Shown here: one piece after another, positions 35,336 through 45,799 of the stretch
Numbering within the stretch: the first letter of the stretch is position 1
Layout: the number at the start of each line of letters is the position of its first letter
NCBI RefSeq assembly: GCF_001570945.1
Contig: NZ_BCSQ01000026.1
Span: 1 to 45,799 of the forward strand
Direction of reading: 5' to 3'
DNA from: Janibacter anophelis NBRC 107843
GTDB taxonomy: Bacteria > Actinomycetota > Actinomycetes > Actinomycetales > Dermatophilaceae
DNA length: 45,799 bases
Notes under the pieces: model-generated
What the model was told of the DNA's origin: nothing
The model's input: only the letters and a program-made list of their open reading frames with translations
Databases searched by the model: none
Program-made: the position numbers and the translations under genes

Positions 35336-36846
35336 TGGACAACCTCAACCACCTCATCGAGGGGTTCGGCTCGGCGCTGACCCCCACCAACCTGCTCTTC
35401 GCCTGCGTCGGCGTCCTCCTCGGCACCGCCGTCGGCGTCCTGCCCGGCATCGGACCGGCCATGACGGTCGCCCTCCTGCTGCCGATCACGTACAACGTCG
35501 AGCCCTCGAGCGCACTCATCATGTTCGCCGGCATCTACTACGGCGGCATGTACGGCGGGTCGACGACCTCGATCCTGCTCAACGCCCCGGGAGAGTCCTC
35601 CTCGGTCATCACCGCCATCGAGGGCAACAAGATGGCCAAGGCGGGCAGGGCCGCACAAGCCCTCGCCACCGCCGCGATCGGCTCCTTCGTCGCCGGCACG
35701 ATCGGTACCGCCCTGCTGGCTTTCTTCGCCCCGTGGATCGCCGTCCAGGCGGTGAAGCTCGGCGCCCCGTCGTACCTGGCGATCATGGTGCTGGCCCTCG
35801 TCGCCGTGACGGCCGTCCTCGGCAGCTCCAAGCTGCGTGGCTTCATTGGGCTCTTCCTCGGTCTGGCGGTCGGCATCGTCGGCATCGACAGCCTCACGGG
35901 GCAGAACCGGTTGACCTTCGGCATCCCCCTGCTCGGCGACGGCATCGACATCGTCGTCGTGGCGGTCGCGATCTTCGCCATCGGCGAGGCGCTGTGGGTC
36001 GCGGCCTTCCTGCGCCGGCGTCCGCTCGAGATCATCCCCGTCGGCCGCCCGTGGCTGGGCAAGGACGACCTGCGTCGCTCGTGGCGGCCGTGGCTGCGTG
36101 GCACCGCCTTCGGTTTCCCCTTCGGTGCCGTCCCGGCAGGCGGCGCCGAGCTGCCGACCTTCTTGTCGTACATCACCGAGCGCAAGCTGTCGAAGCACCC
36201 CGAGGAGTTCGGCAAGGGCGCGATCGAGGGCGTCGCCGGCCCCGAGGCCGCCAACAACGCCTCGGCCGCAGGCACGCTCGTGCCGATGCTCGCCCTCGGC
36301 CTGCCGACCAACGCGACCGCGGCCATCATGCTCGCCGCCCTCATGAGCTACGGGATCCCGCCCGGCCCCGCACTCTTCGAGTCCGAGTCCACCCTCGTCT
36401 GGGCCCTCATCGCGAGCCTCTTCATCGGCAACCTGCTGCTGCTCGTGCTCAACCTGCCCCTGGCACCGCTCTGGGCCAAGATCCTGCGCACCCCACGGCC
36501 GTACCTCTACGCCGGCATCCTCTTCTTCGCCTCGCTCGGTGCGCTCGCGGTCAACCTGCAGTGGTTCGACCTGGCCCTGCTCCTGTTCTTCGGTCTCGTC
36601 GGGCTGGGCATGCGCCGCTTCGGCGTCCCCGTGCTGCCGATGATCATCGGCGTCATCCTCGGCCCTCGCGTCGAGGAGGAGCTGCGCAAGACGCTGCTCC
36701 TGTCGAGCGGCGACTGGGGCGGCCTCGTCAGCGAGCCGACCGCCGTCATCGTCTACGCGATCATCGCCCTCGGCGCCATCGGCCTGACGGTCTCCGGCTA
36801 CCTGCGGGGCCGCAACTCCCCCACGACCACGGAGGTCTCGGCATGA
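35335..36846 (+). CDS. tctA: Tripartite tricarboxylate transporter large permease
   Basis: A 503-aa permease with about eleven to twelve membrane helices. The N-terminal signature [20 protein letters not shown] and the loop [20 protein letters not shown] are diagnostic for TctA. A second copy of the fold, [19 protein letters not shown], appears near residue 260, followed by [20 protein letters not shown]. All signatures are intact. Start and stop overlap with neighbours (TGATG and ATGA), so the four genes are tightly coupled. Confidence 0.94.
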   Translation: MDNLNHLIEGFGSALTPTNLLFACVGVLLGTAVGVLPGIGPAMTVALLLPITYNVEPSSALIMFAGIYYGGMYGGSTTSILLNAPGESSSVITAIEGNKMAKAGRAAQALATAAIGSFVAGTIGTALLAFFAPWIAVQAVKLGAPSYLAIMVLALVAVTAVLGSSKLRGFIGLFLGLAVGIVGIDSLTGQNRLTFGIPLLGDGIDIVVVAVAIFAIGEALWVAAFLRRRPLEIIPVGRPWLGKDDLRRSWRPWLRGTAFGFPFGAVPAGGAELPTFLSYITERKLSKHPEEFGKGAIEGVAGPEAANNASAAGTLVPMLALGLPTNATAAIMLAALMSYGIPPGPALFESESTLVWALIASLFIGNLLLLVLNLPLAPLWAKILRTPRPYLYAGILFFASLGALAVNLQWFDLALLLFFGLVGLGMRRFGVPVLPMIIGVILGPRVEEELRKTLLLSSGDWGGLVSEPTAVIVYAIIALGAIGLTVSGYLRGRNSPTTTEVSA

Positions 36847-37235
36847 CCATCGTCATCGGCTTCACCCCGGAGCCCGCCAGCACCCAGGCGCTCGAGCGCG
36901 GACTCGAGGAGGCCCGCCGGCGCGGCGAGTCGGTCCTCGTCGTCAACGCGACGAAGGGGGATGCCTTCGTCGACACCCGCTACGGCACCGATTCCGAGAT
37001 CGGGCAGGTCCGGCAGCAGCTCGAGGAGTCGAGCGTGCCGTTCGAGATCTCCCAGCCGATGGGGCCCGACATCGCCGACCTCGTCCTCGACGAGGCCGAG
37101 CGGGTCGACGCTTCCTGCATCGTCATCGGGCTGCGCCACCGCACCCCCGTCGGCAAGCTGCTCCTCGGCTCCACCGCCCAGCGCATCCTCCTCGACGCGA
37201 CCTGCCCGGTCCTGGCGGTCAAGCCCCCGCGCTGA
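36843..37235 (+). CDS. Universal stress protein, UspA family
   Basis: A 130-aa single-domain Usp. The ATP-binding pattern is present near the C-terminus, [20 protein letters not shown], after the first strand [11 protein letters not shown]. It is the last gene of the tct operon and overlaps tctA by 4 nt (ATGA). Usp domains beside transporters are thought to modulate them according to energy state; a role with TctAB is inference from position. A strong terminator follows. Confidence 0.9.
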   Translation: MTIVIGFTPEPASTQALERGLEEARRRGESVLVVNATKGDAFVDTRYGTDSEIGQVRQQLEESSVPFEISQPMGPDIADLVLDEAERVDASCIVIGLRHRTPVGKLLLGSTAQRILLDATCPVLAVKPPR

Positions 37236-37251
37236 CCCGAGGGCGGCCACG

Positions 37252-37294
37252 ACGCGGGGCGCCGCTCACCGTGATGGTGAGCGGCGCCCTGCGT
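37252..37294. terminator. Strong terminator after usp
   Basis: Arms 37257-37270 and 37276-37289 pair perfectly over 14 bp around a GTGAT loop. With one G-T pair and four more pairs the stem extends to 37252-37294. Confidence 0.85.
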
Positions 37295-37298
37295 GGTC

Positions 37299-37316
37299 TC
37301 GAGGCTCGTGCCTCGA
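37299..37316. terminator. Second short hairpin before the asd stop
   Basis: TCGAGGC and GCCTCGA (7 bp) with a TCGT loop, 10 nt after asd ends on the minus strand. With the preceding hairpin it separates convergent usp and asd. Confidence 0.5.
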
Positions 37317-37325
37317 CCAGCGGGA

Positions 37326-38426
<1,101 letters not shown>

Positions 38427-40283
38427 TCAGGAGGTGGGGCGCTGCTGCCCCTCCTCGTCGGTGCTCTCGCCGGCAGTGTCAGCGGATGCGCTCGACCCCT
38501 GCGCAGGGCTCGATGCCGCCTCGGTCGGGGTGACGACGGCCGCGACCCGGTCGCGGTCGATGCCCTCGCCCGGCTGGACCGGGTCGATCGACAGGACGAA
38601 GTCGTCGCCGTGCTCGGTGACACCGGTGACGACCGCCTGCTTGAGGGCCTCCCGCGCGTAGGCACGACGCACCGCCATCGGGTCGGACTGCAGGTCCTTC
38701 ACCAAGGAGACCGCCATGCCGATCATGATGAGGACGAAGGGCAGTGCCGCGACGATGGTGATCTGCTGCAGACCCGTCAACGAGTCCTCACCACCGATGA
38801 TCAGCATGATCGCGGCAGCGGCACCGGTCGCGACACCCCAGAAGACCACCGTGACCTTGTTGGGCTCGAGCGTGCCGTGCTCGCTGAGCGAGCCCATGAC
38901 GATCGAGGCGGCATCGGCGCCGGAGACGAAGAAGATCGCGACGAGCACCATGACGAGCACGGAGGTGACACCGGCCCACGGCATGGAGTCGAGCAGCGCA
39001 AAGAGCGTGCTCTCCTCACCGTCGCCGAACTTGTCGAGGGCCTGGCCCATCTCCTGCGCCTTGATGGCGGCACCGCCGAAGATGGCGAACCACAGCAGGC
39101 TGACCGTGCTCGGCACGAGCAGCACGCCGGTGACGAACTCACGGATGGTGCGGCCGCGCGAGATGCGGGCGATGAACATGCCGACGAAGGGGGTCCAGCT
39201 GACCCACCAGGCCCAGTAGAAGATCGTCCAGCCCGACAGCCACGACTTGATGCCGTGCTCACCCTGCGCGTTGGTGCGGGCGGAGTACTCCATCAGGTGC
39301 TGCATGTAGGTGCCGAGGGACGTGGGCACCAGGTTGAGGATGAAGATCGTCGGGCCGACGATGAAGACGAACAGGGCGAGGACGAGCGCCAGCACCATGT
39401 TGGTGTTGGACAGCCACTGGATGCCCTTTTCGACGCCGGAGACGGCGGAGAAGATGAAGCAGATCGTCAGCACGACGATGATGAGGACGAGCACCGTGTT
39501 GGTCACGTCGTTGGCCCAGCCGACGATCTTGGCACCGGACGCGATCTGCAGGGCACCCAGGCCGAGCGACGTCGCGGAGCCGAAGAGCGTGGCGAAGATG
39601 GCGAAGATGTCGATGACCTTGCCGGCCGGCCCGTGGACCTGGCGCTTGCCGATGAGCGGCTCGAAGACCGCGCTGATCGTCAGCCCACGACCCTTGCGGA
39701 AGACGCCGTAGGCGATCGCCAGACCAGCGACGGTGTAGATGGCCCACGGGTGCAGGGTCCAGTGGAAGAGCGTCGTCGCCATCGCGGTGCGCGTCGCGTG
39801 CTCGTTGCCCGCCTCGCCGGTGCCGGGCGGTGGGGTGAGGAAGTGCGCGAGCGGTTCGGCGGCGCCCCAGAACATCAGGCCGATGCCCATGCCGGCGGAG
39901 AACATCATCGCGATCCACGAGACGGTGCGGAACTCCGGCTGCTCGCCGTCGGCGCCGAGCGGGATGTTGCCGTACTTGCTCGCCGCGAGCCAGATGACGA
40001 AGAAGACGAAGCCGGTCGACGCGAGCGCGAAGAGCCACCCGGTGTTGGTGACGACCCAGTCCAGCCCGCTGGCGGACGCGTCCGCGAGCGAGGCGGTGCT
40101 GATGACGCCCCAGAGGACGAAGGCGACGGCGAGGACGGCGGTCACGCCGAAGACGATGGTGTCGAGCCCGGCCTTGTCGGACTTGGGCACGATCCGCGGC
40201 TCGAGGGCCGGGTGGTCGACACGACGGGTGTCGCGCGGGGCGGCGTCCTTGCCGGAGGTGGGTGGTTGCGTAGGTTCAGTCAC
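38427..40283 (-). CDS. BCCT family (betaine/choline/carnitine) transporter
   Basis: A 618-aa secondary transporter for osmolytes such as glycine betaine. Twelve helices lie between about residues 38 and 530. The Gly motif of helix 3 (SAGMGIGLMFWGAAEP) and the Trp-rich helix-8 signature (FYWAWWVSWTPFVGMFIARI, followed by SRGRTIREF) are intact. GMG-IG fits sodium-coupled betaine carriers such as BetP. The N-tail is short and the acidic/Ser-rich C-tail of about 85 residues may respond to osmolarity, as known for BetP. The GTG start has no good ribosome site. Substrate is inferred from family only. Confidence 0.9.
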   Translation of the reverse strand: MTEPTQPPTSGKDAAPRDTRRVDHPALEPRIVPKSDKAGLDTIVFGVTAVLAVAFVLWGVISTASLADASASGLDWVVTNTGWLFALASTGFVFFVIWLAASKYGNIPLGADGEQPEFRTVSWIAMMFSAGMGIGLMFWGAAEPLAHFLTPPPGTGEAGNEHATRTAMATTLFHWTLHPWAIYTVAGLAIAYGVFRKGRGLTISAVFEPLIGKRQVHGPAGKVIDIFAIFATLFGSATSLGLGALQIASGAKIVGWANDVTNTVLVLIIVVLTICFIFSAVSGVEKGIQWLSNTNMVLALVLALFVFIVGPTIFILNLVPTSLGTYMQHLMEYSARTNAQGEHGIKSWLSGWTIFYWAWWVSWTPFVGMFIARISRGRTIREFVTGVLLVPSTVSLLWFAIFGGAAIKAQEMGQALDKFGDGEESTLFALLDSMPWAGVTSVLVMVLVAIFFVSGADAASIVMGSLSEHGTLEPNKVTVVFWGVATGAAAAIMLIIGGEDSLTGLQQITIVAALPFVLIMIGMAVSLVKDLQSDPMAVRRAYAREALKQAVVTGVTEHGDDFVLSIDPVQPGEGIDRDRVAAVVTPTEAASSPAQGSSASADTAGESTDEEGQQRPTS

Positions 40284-40370
40284 GATTCAGGTCGGGTCGG
40301 GGCGAGCGAGTCGTCCCGCCCGCTCCTCCCAGGTATCAGTCGTTACGAGTCAGAGTCGGTGGCGGTTACC

Positions 40371-40386
40371 GGGCAGCATGCTGCCC
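40371..40386. repeat. Perfect 16-bp palindrome between era and the BCCT gene
   Basis: GGGCAGCATGCTGCCC is fully self-complementary without a loop. It lies 88 bp upstream of the BCCT start and 62 bp downstream of the era stop. It may be an operator for the transporter gene or a part of the era terminator. Otherwise 40284-40447 shows only a weak hairpin near 40400-40422 and GTGACC repeated at 40431 and 40441. Confidence 0.5.
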
Positions 40387-40447
40387 AATCGCCCACCATG
40401 GCCCACGGGCGAGCCGTGGCCCAAATCCTTGTGACCGACTCGTGACC

Positions 40448-41380
40448 TCAGAAACCGAGGCGTTGCAGCTGCTTGGGGTCGCGCTGCCAGTCCTTGGCCA
40501 CCTTGACGTGCAAGTCGAGGAAGACCTTGCTGCCGAGCAGCTTTTCGATGCCGACGCGGGCGTTGGTGCCCACCTCGCGCAGCCGTGAGCCACCACGTCC
40601 GATGATGATCGCCTTCTGGCTGTCACGCTCGACGAAGACGTTGACCCGCACGTCGAGCATGGGGTCGTCCTCGGGTCGGCCCTCGCGGGGCACGATCTCC
40701 TCGACGACGACGGCGAGGCTGTGCGGCAGCTCGTCGCGCACCCCCTCGAGGGCGGCCTCGCGCACGAGCTCGGCGATCATCCGCTCGTCGTCCTCGTCGG
40801 TGAGCTGGTCCTCGGGGTACAGCGGAGCGGGCGACGGGGGCAGGTGGTACCCGAGCACCTCGAGGACGTCCTCGACCTGGTCCCCCCGCGTGGCGGAGCA
40901 CGGGACGATGGCCGCCCAGTCACCGAGCTGGTCGATGGCGATGAGGTGCTCGGCGAGTCGCTCGCGGTCGACCTTGTCGCTCTTGGTCGCGATCGCCACG
41001 ACCGGCACCCGCTTGGCCCGCTGCAGCTCGGCGAGGTCCTTGGCGATGAAGGTGTCGCCGGGCCCGATCCGTTGGTCGGACGGCAGGCAGAAGCCGATGA
41101 CGTCGACCTCGAGCAGGGTCTCGCGGACGAGGTCGTTGAGCCGCTCCCCCAGCAGGGTGCGCGGCTTGTGCAGCCCCGGCGTGTCGACGAGGATCAGCTG
41201 CCGCTGCTCGCGCGTCACGATCCCCCGGATGACGTGCCGGGTCGTCTGCGGCTTGCTCGAGGTGATGGCGACCTTGTCACCCACGAGGGCATTGGTCAGG
41301 GTCGACTTGCCCGCATTGGGCCGACCGACGAGGCAGGCGAATCCTGCGTGCCATGTCTCCTGCGGCTGGTCCACGCTCAT
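40448..41380 (-). CDS. era: GTPase Era
   Basis: A 310-aa essential GTPase that helps 16S rRNA maturation and 30S assembly. G1 loop GRPNAGKSTLTNALVG near residue 18, G3 DTPGLHKP, and the G4 position appears as TKSDK rather than the usual NKxD. The C-terminal KH domain with IIGRGGSRLREVGTNARVGI binds the 3' end of 16S rRNA. The start overlaps the stop of the gene before (ATGA). It ends the rsmE-phoH-ybeY-corC-era cluster. Confidence 0.94.
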   Translation of the reverse strand: MSVDQPQETWHAGFACLVGRPNAGKSTLTNALVGDKVAITSSKPQTTRHVIRGIVTREQRQLILVDTPGLHKPRTLLGERLNDLVRETLLEVDVIGFCLPSDQRIGPGDTFIAKDLAELQRAKRVPVVAIATKSDKVDRERLAEHLIAIDQLGDWAAIVPCSATRGDQVEDVLEVLGYHLPPSPAPLYPEDQLTDEDDERMIAELVREAALEGVRDELPHSLAVVVEEIVPREGRPEDDPMLDVRVNVFVERDSQKAIIIGRGGSRLREVGTNARVGIEKLLGSKVFLDLHVKVAKDWQRDPKQLQRLGF

Positions 41381-42672
41381 GCCCCGATCTCCTCGTGCTC
41401 GCGCCCACCGTGCGCCTGCTCGGTCGGAACCGGCTCGACGATGACGGTGGCGATGCGGTGCTGTCTCCCCGACATCTTCTCAGCCGTGAGCGAGAGTCCG
41501 GCGACCTCGCAGTGCGCGCCGATGATCGGGACCCGTCCGGTGACCTTGCCGATGAGTCCCCCGACGGTGTCGACCTCCTCGTCGTCGAGCTCGATGCCGT
41601 AGAGCTCGCCGAGGTCGTCGAGGTGCAGTCCGGCCGGCACGCGGTGGCGGCCGTCGCCGAGGTCCTCCACGCTCGGTCCCTCGCGGTCGTACTCGTCGGT
41701 GATCTCGCCGACGATCTCCTCGAGGATGTCCTCGATGGTCACCAGCCCCGCCGTACCGCCGTACTCGTCGACGACGATCGCGGCGTGGGTCTGGTCGCGC
41801 TGCATCTCGCGCAGCAGCTCGTCGACGGGCTTGCTCTCGGGGACGAAGGGGGCCGGCCGCATGAACTCGGAGACGGGCAGGTCGCGGGTCTCCTCGTCGG
41901 CGAGCAGGCGACGCACGACGTCCTTGAGGTAGAGCAGCCCCACGATGTCGTCGCTCGACTCACCGACGACGGGCACGCGGGAGAACCCCGAGCGGATGAA
42001 GAGGTTGAGCCCCTTGCGGGCGGGCTTGTCCGACTCGATCGTCACCATGTCGGTGCGCGGCACCATGACCTCACTGGCCATCGTGTCGCCGAGCTCGAAG
42101 ACGGAGTGCAGCATGTCGCGCTCCTCGTCCTCGATGATCGCGGACTCCCCCGCCAGGTCGAGCAGGTCGCGCAGCTCGGCCTCGGAGCGGAAGGGCCCGT
42201 CGCGGTACCCGCGGCCGGGCGTCACGGCGTTGCCGATGGACACGAGCAGTCGGGCGACCGGCCCGAGGACGCGTCGCAGCCCGATGACGAAGGGGGCGGC
42301 CGCCACCGCGATCGCCGTGCTGTGCTGCTGCCCCAGGGTCCGCGGCGAGACGCCCACGAGGACGAAGGTCACGACGACCATGATCGCCGCGGAGACGAGC
42401 AGCGCCACCCAGGTGCGCTCGACCTGGTCGACGACGACGAGGGTGATCAGGACCGCGGCGGTCGCCTCGGCGACGGCGCGCAGGAAGGCGAGGACGGAGA
42501 TCGGTCCCGCGCTGTCGGCGAGGATCTCGCGCAGGGCGGGTGCCCCCCTTCGTCCCGCGCTGTCGGCCTCCTCCGCGGCGACGCGGGAGGCCGAGCCGAT
42601 GGCGGCGTCGACGAGGGTGAGGACGAAGGCGGCGACGATCGCGACGACCGCGCCGATGATCAGGGTGGTCAC
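41377..42672 (-). CDS. Hemolysin-family CNNM/CorC protein
   Basis: A 431-aa membrane protein with a DUF21 (CNNM) transmembrane domain at about residues 1-150, a pair of CBS domains at about 195-320 ([42 protein letters not shown]) and a CorC_HlyC domain at the end. The family is linked to magnesium or cobalt export; no hemolytic role is implied. The GTG start overlaps the ybeY stop by 4 nt. Its place between ybeY and era is conserved in actinobacteria. Confidence 0.9.
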   Translation of the reverse strand: MTTLIIGAVVAIVAAFVLTLVDAAIGSASRVAAEEADSAGRRGAPALREILADSAGPISVLAFLRAVAEATAAVLITLVVVDQVERTWVALLVSAAIMVVVTFVLVGVSPRTLGQQHSTAIAVAAAPFVIGLRRVLGPVARLLVSIGNAVTPGRGYRDGPFRSEAELRDLLDLAGESAIIEDEERDMLHSVFELGDTMASEVMVPRTDMVTIESDKPARKGLNLFIRSGFSRVPVVGESSDDIVGLLYLKDVVRRLLADEETRDLPVSEFMRPAPFVPESKPVDELLREMQRDQTHAAIVVDEYGGTAGLVTIEDILEEIVGEITDEYDREGPSVEDLGDGRHRVPAGLHLDDLGELYGIELDDEEVDTVGGLIGKVTGRVPIIGAHCEVAGLSLTAEKMSGRQHRIATVIVEPVPTEQAHGGREHEEIGA

Positions 42673-43135
42673 CCCTGGGCCTCCCGGCCGCGGCCGGCGA
42701 GGAAGGTGAGCAGCAGCTGGCGCTGCAGCTCGAACATCTCCTTCTCCTCATCGGGCTCCGCGTGGTCGTAGCCGAGCAGGTGGAGGATCCCGTGCGTCGT
42801 CAGCAGGAGCATCTCCTCGATGGCGGCGTGGCCCGCCGCGGCGGCCTGCCGCTCCGCGACCGACGGGCACACGACGATGTCGCCGAGGACCCCCTCGGCG
42901 GAGGTCTCGCCCTCGCGACCGGGCCGCAGCTCGTCCATCGGGAAGCTCATGACGTCAGTCGGGCCGGCGAGGTCCATCCACTGCTCGTGCAGGACGGTCA
43001 TCGTCGCCTCGTCGACGAAGCGGATGCACAGCTCGGCCTGCGGGTGCACGCGCATCTGCTCGAGCACGTAGCGGCTGAGGTCGACGAACTCGCCCTCGTC
43101 GACGTCGTGGTCGGTCTCGTTGAGCACGTCGATGC

Positions 43136-43139
<4 letters not shown>
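42669..43139 (-). CDS. ybeY: Endoribonuclease YbeY
   Basis: A 156-aa metal-dependent RNase for 16S rRNA 3' processing and ribosome quality control. The zinc-binding motif [11 protein letters not shown] near residue 115 has all three His. Length is usual. Start and stop overlap with phoH (ATGA) and the CNNM gene (GTGA). Confidence 0.94.
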
Positions 43140-44188
<1,049 letters not shown>

Positions 44189-44237
44189 CGTGCGGCCCAG
44201 TCTACGGGGGCCGGGTCGCAGGGACGACCCGTTTGGC

Positions 44238-45020
44238 TCACCGTCGTGGCAGGCCGAGGACAGGGTCGGTGAGCAGGCGTTCGCGCTGCAGGGCGGGATC
44301 GCGCCGCAGGTCACCGGCGTCGACGGACCGGCTGAGGGCGAAGGGGGTCAGCCCGGCGGCCGGATAGCCGTCCGCGACCATGGCCTGCTCCATCGCCGTG
44401 AGGAAGGCGCGTGGGTCGGTGGGCCCCAGCTGCCACCACCCGAAGGGCGAGTCGCTCGGCTGCGGCTGGTAGCGGTAGGCGCTGGAGAAGGCCTCGAACC
44501 ACCACGTGGTGCCGACCGGACGCTGCGTCCAGCCGTTGACGACGACGCCCGGCGGGAGCGTGGCCTGTTGCCGGTAGAGCGCCAGCGGCATCCGGGTCAT
44601 GGCCCGCACCGTCGTGGCCACGAAGACCCGACCCGGATCGATCGTCGCCCACGGGATGGCCTCGGCACCGCCCCAGGCCCCGGAGGCGACGAGTCCGTGA
44701 GCATGCACGTCGCAGCGGTGACGGCGGGCGAGGAGCCACACGGCGAGCAGGACGAGTAGCGAGAGACCGGCAGTCACGACGCAGGTGCCCACGACCGTGC
44801 CCACCCCCGGGTCGGGCGCGAGCAGCGCGACGAGGACCGACAGGGCGATGCTCACGACCGAGACCAGGACGAGAGCGCCGAGCCAGGCTCGTCCCGTCAG
44901 GCCGCCTCGGAAGGTGGCCAGGCGCGGACCCATCTGCTCGGGCCGGGCACCGGCGAACCACGCGAGCGCCGCGTGGTCCGCCTCGGTCCCGCCGGACCAC
45001 TGGTAGAAGGCGCGCGTCAC
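44238..45020 (-). CDS. Hypothetical membrane protein
   Basis: A 260-aa protein with two hydrophobic helices at about residues 40-62 and 68-92 and a soluble C-terminal part. The latter contains WFEAFSSAYRYQPQPSDSPF and ends LGLPRR. The stretch after the helices (HRCDVHAHGLVASGAWGGAE, then IPWATIDPGRVFV) has the look of a PH-like domain as in some DUF-type membrane proteins, but I cannot name a family. The GTG start overlaps the rsmE stop by 4 nt. Confidence 0.75.
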   Translation of the reverse strand: MTRAFYQWSGGTEADHAALAWFAGARPEQMGPRLATFRGGLTGRAWLGALVLVSVVSIALSVLVALLAPDPGVGTVVGTCVVTAGLSLLVLLAVWLLARRHRCDVHAHGLVASGAWGGAEAIPWATIDPGRVFVATTVRAMTRMPLALYRQQATLPPGVVVNGWTQRPVGTTWWFEAFSSAYRYQPQPSDSPFGWWQLGPTDPRAFLTAMEQAMVADGYPAAGLTPFALSRSVDAGDLRRDPALQRERLLTDPVLGLPRR

Positions 45021-45757
45021 CGCCAGCGACCCATGGCGCTCAGGACCGCGATCGCCGCCGGCCCGGCGGTGGACGCCCGCAGCACCTGCGGACCGAGGCG
45101 CACGGGGGTCGCGCCGGCCGCGACGAGGCGGTCGACTTCCTGCGGCGAGATCCCCCCTTCGGGCCCGACGACGAGGAGCACCTCGCCCTCGGTCGGCAGA
45201 TCGATCCCGGCCAATGGCGTCGTCGCGTCCTCGTGCAGGACGAAGGGGGTGCGCCCAGGGCACTCGAGCGCCAGACCGCTCGTCGTGACCATCGGCGAGA
45301 GCTGGGGCCAGCGGCCCCGTCGCGACTGCTTGGCGGCGCGCTCGATGACGTTGGCCCACTTGCGCAGGCCCTTGTCGGCCTTGGGCCCCCGCCACCGCAC
45401 GATCGATCGGTCGGCCTGCCACGGGATGACCCGGTCGACGCCGAGCTCGGTGGCCGCCTCGACGGCGTCCTCGTCGCGTCCGTCCTTGGACAGGGCCTGC
45501 ACGAGCGTGAGGCGAAGGGAGGGCTCCGGCTCGTCGGCGCGCTCGAGCACCCGCAGCCGCACCAGCTCTCGGGTGACCTCGGTGACCTCGGTGAGCACGC
45601 GGGCGCCCTGCCGGTCGGCGACGAGCACGTGCTCCCCCACCGCGAGCCGCACGACGGCCGCGGCGTGGTGGGCCTCCGGCCCGGTGAGGTCGACGACGTC
45701 GGCGACCCCGAGACGGTCGAGGGCACCGGGGTCGACGACGAAGAGTGGTGCGGTCAT
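45017..45757 (-). CDS. rsmE: 16S rRNA (uracil-1498-N3) methyltransferase
   Basis: A 246-aa SPOUT methyltransferase that modifies U1498 of 16S rRNA. The N-terminal PUA-like domain includes LTGPEAHHAAAVVRLAVGE. The C-terminal knot has LLVVGPEGGISPQEVDRL and RLGPQVLRASTAGPAAI, the cofactor site. I chose the ATG at 45757 (MTAPLFVVDPG); a longer start at 45790 would lie across a hairpin. In actinobacteria this gene normally follows dnaJ, which would be just right of the window. Confidence 0.93.
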   Translation of the reverse strand: MTAPLFVVDPGALDRLGVADVVDLTGPEAHHAAAVVRLAVGEHVLVADRQGARVLTEVTEVTRELVRLRVLERADEPEPSLRLTLVQALSKDGRDEDAVEAATELGVDRVIPWQADRSIVRWRGPKADKGLRKWANVIERAAKQSRRGRWPQLSPMVTTSGLALECPGRTPFVLHEDATTPLAGIDLPTEGEVLLVVGPEGGISPQEVDRLVAAGATPVRLGPQVLRASTAGPAAIAVLSAMGRWR

Positions 45758-45782
45758 GGCCCCAATCCTGCCTCTGGTCGGG

Positions 45783-45799
45783 CCCGCCACAGCGGCGGG
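45783..45799 (-). terminator. Short hairpin at the right window edge
   Basis: CCCGCC and GGCGGG pair around ACAGC. It could end the gene to the right (probably dnaJ), but it is cut by the window edge. Confidence 0.35.

Overview
The window is 45.8 kb of very GC-rich, gene-dense chromosomal DNA from an actinobacterium. Gene content (actinobacterial DnaG, DUF3145, DUF1648/DUF5808 proteins, eukaryote-type GlyRS, single-chain pyruvate carboxylase), the Mycobacterium-type SOS box and the many leaderless promoters fit a member of the Micrococcales. An Intrasporangiaceae-like (for example Janibacter-like) host is my best guess from gene content, not something I could test. Most of it is core chromosome. 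There is no phage, transposase or CRISPR array.

Layout. 1-3411: gluABCD glutamate-type ABC importer, closed by a 22-bp-stem terminator. 3434-5446: DUF3145 protein, tRNA-Met(CAT), an orphan second glutamate-type binding lipoprotein and tRNA-Asn(GTT). 5512-12097 (minus strand): an IPNS-like 2-oxoglutarate/Fe(II) oxygenase, a hypothetical coupled to dnaG, a three-gene cluster encoding a WXG100-calpain fusion and two small mutually similar proteins, and dgt. 12201-15575: pyc. 15579-18438 (minus): a Tat-type lipoprotein of the N,N-dimethylformamidase large-subunit type, and dusB. 18488-20942 (plus): membrane protein, CDF metal exporter, sulfurtransferase. 20946-23100 (minus): alpha/beta hydrolase and glyS. 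23161-26935 (plus): small membrane protein, then znuA-znuC-znuB-zur behind two Zur boxes, then a small Cys-rich metallothionein-like protein. 26936-28710: a low-GC3 ORF fragment, uppS and recO. 28806: alkB with a perfect SOS box. 31247-29511 (minus): leuA with a four-Leu leader peptide and attenuator. 31401-37235: CitA/CitB-type two-component system divergent from tctCBA-usp. 37326-45757 (minus): asd, BCCT osmolyte transporter, then the conserved rsmE-hypothetical-phoH-ybeY-corC-era cluster.

How the genes work together. Importers (Glu, Zn, tricarboxylate, betaine) each sit with their own regulation. Zinc uptake is autoregulated by Zur made from the same operon. Tricarboxylate uptake is controlled by the divergent sensor/regulator pair. 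Leucine synthesis is controlled by attenuation, and alkylation repair by LexA. Gene pairs are very commonly fused by GTGA/ATGA overlaps, implying translational coupling.

Most noteworthy: (i) the WXG100-calpain protease with a complete Cys/His/Asn triad, followed by two paralogous small proteins, one cytosolic and one a lipoprotein, which looks like an effector with compartment-matched partners; (ii) about eleven promoters whose -10 hexamer lies 6-7 nt before the start codon, including the leuA leader peptide; (iii) a 9-mer, CGAAGGGGG, present 26 times on the two strands, about 20-fold above a simple composition estimate.
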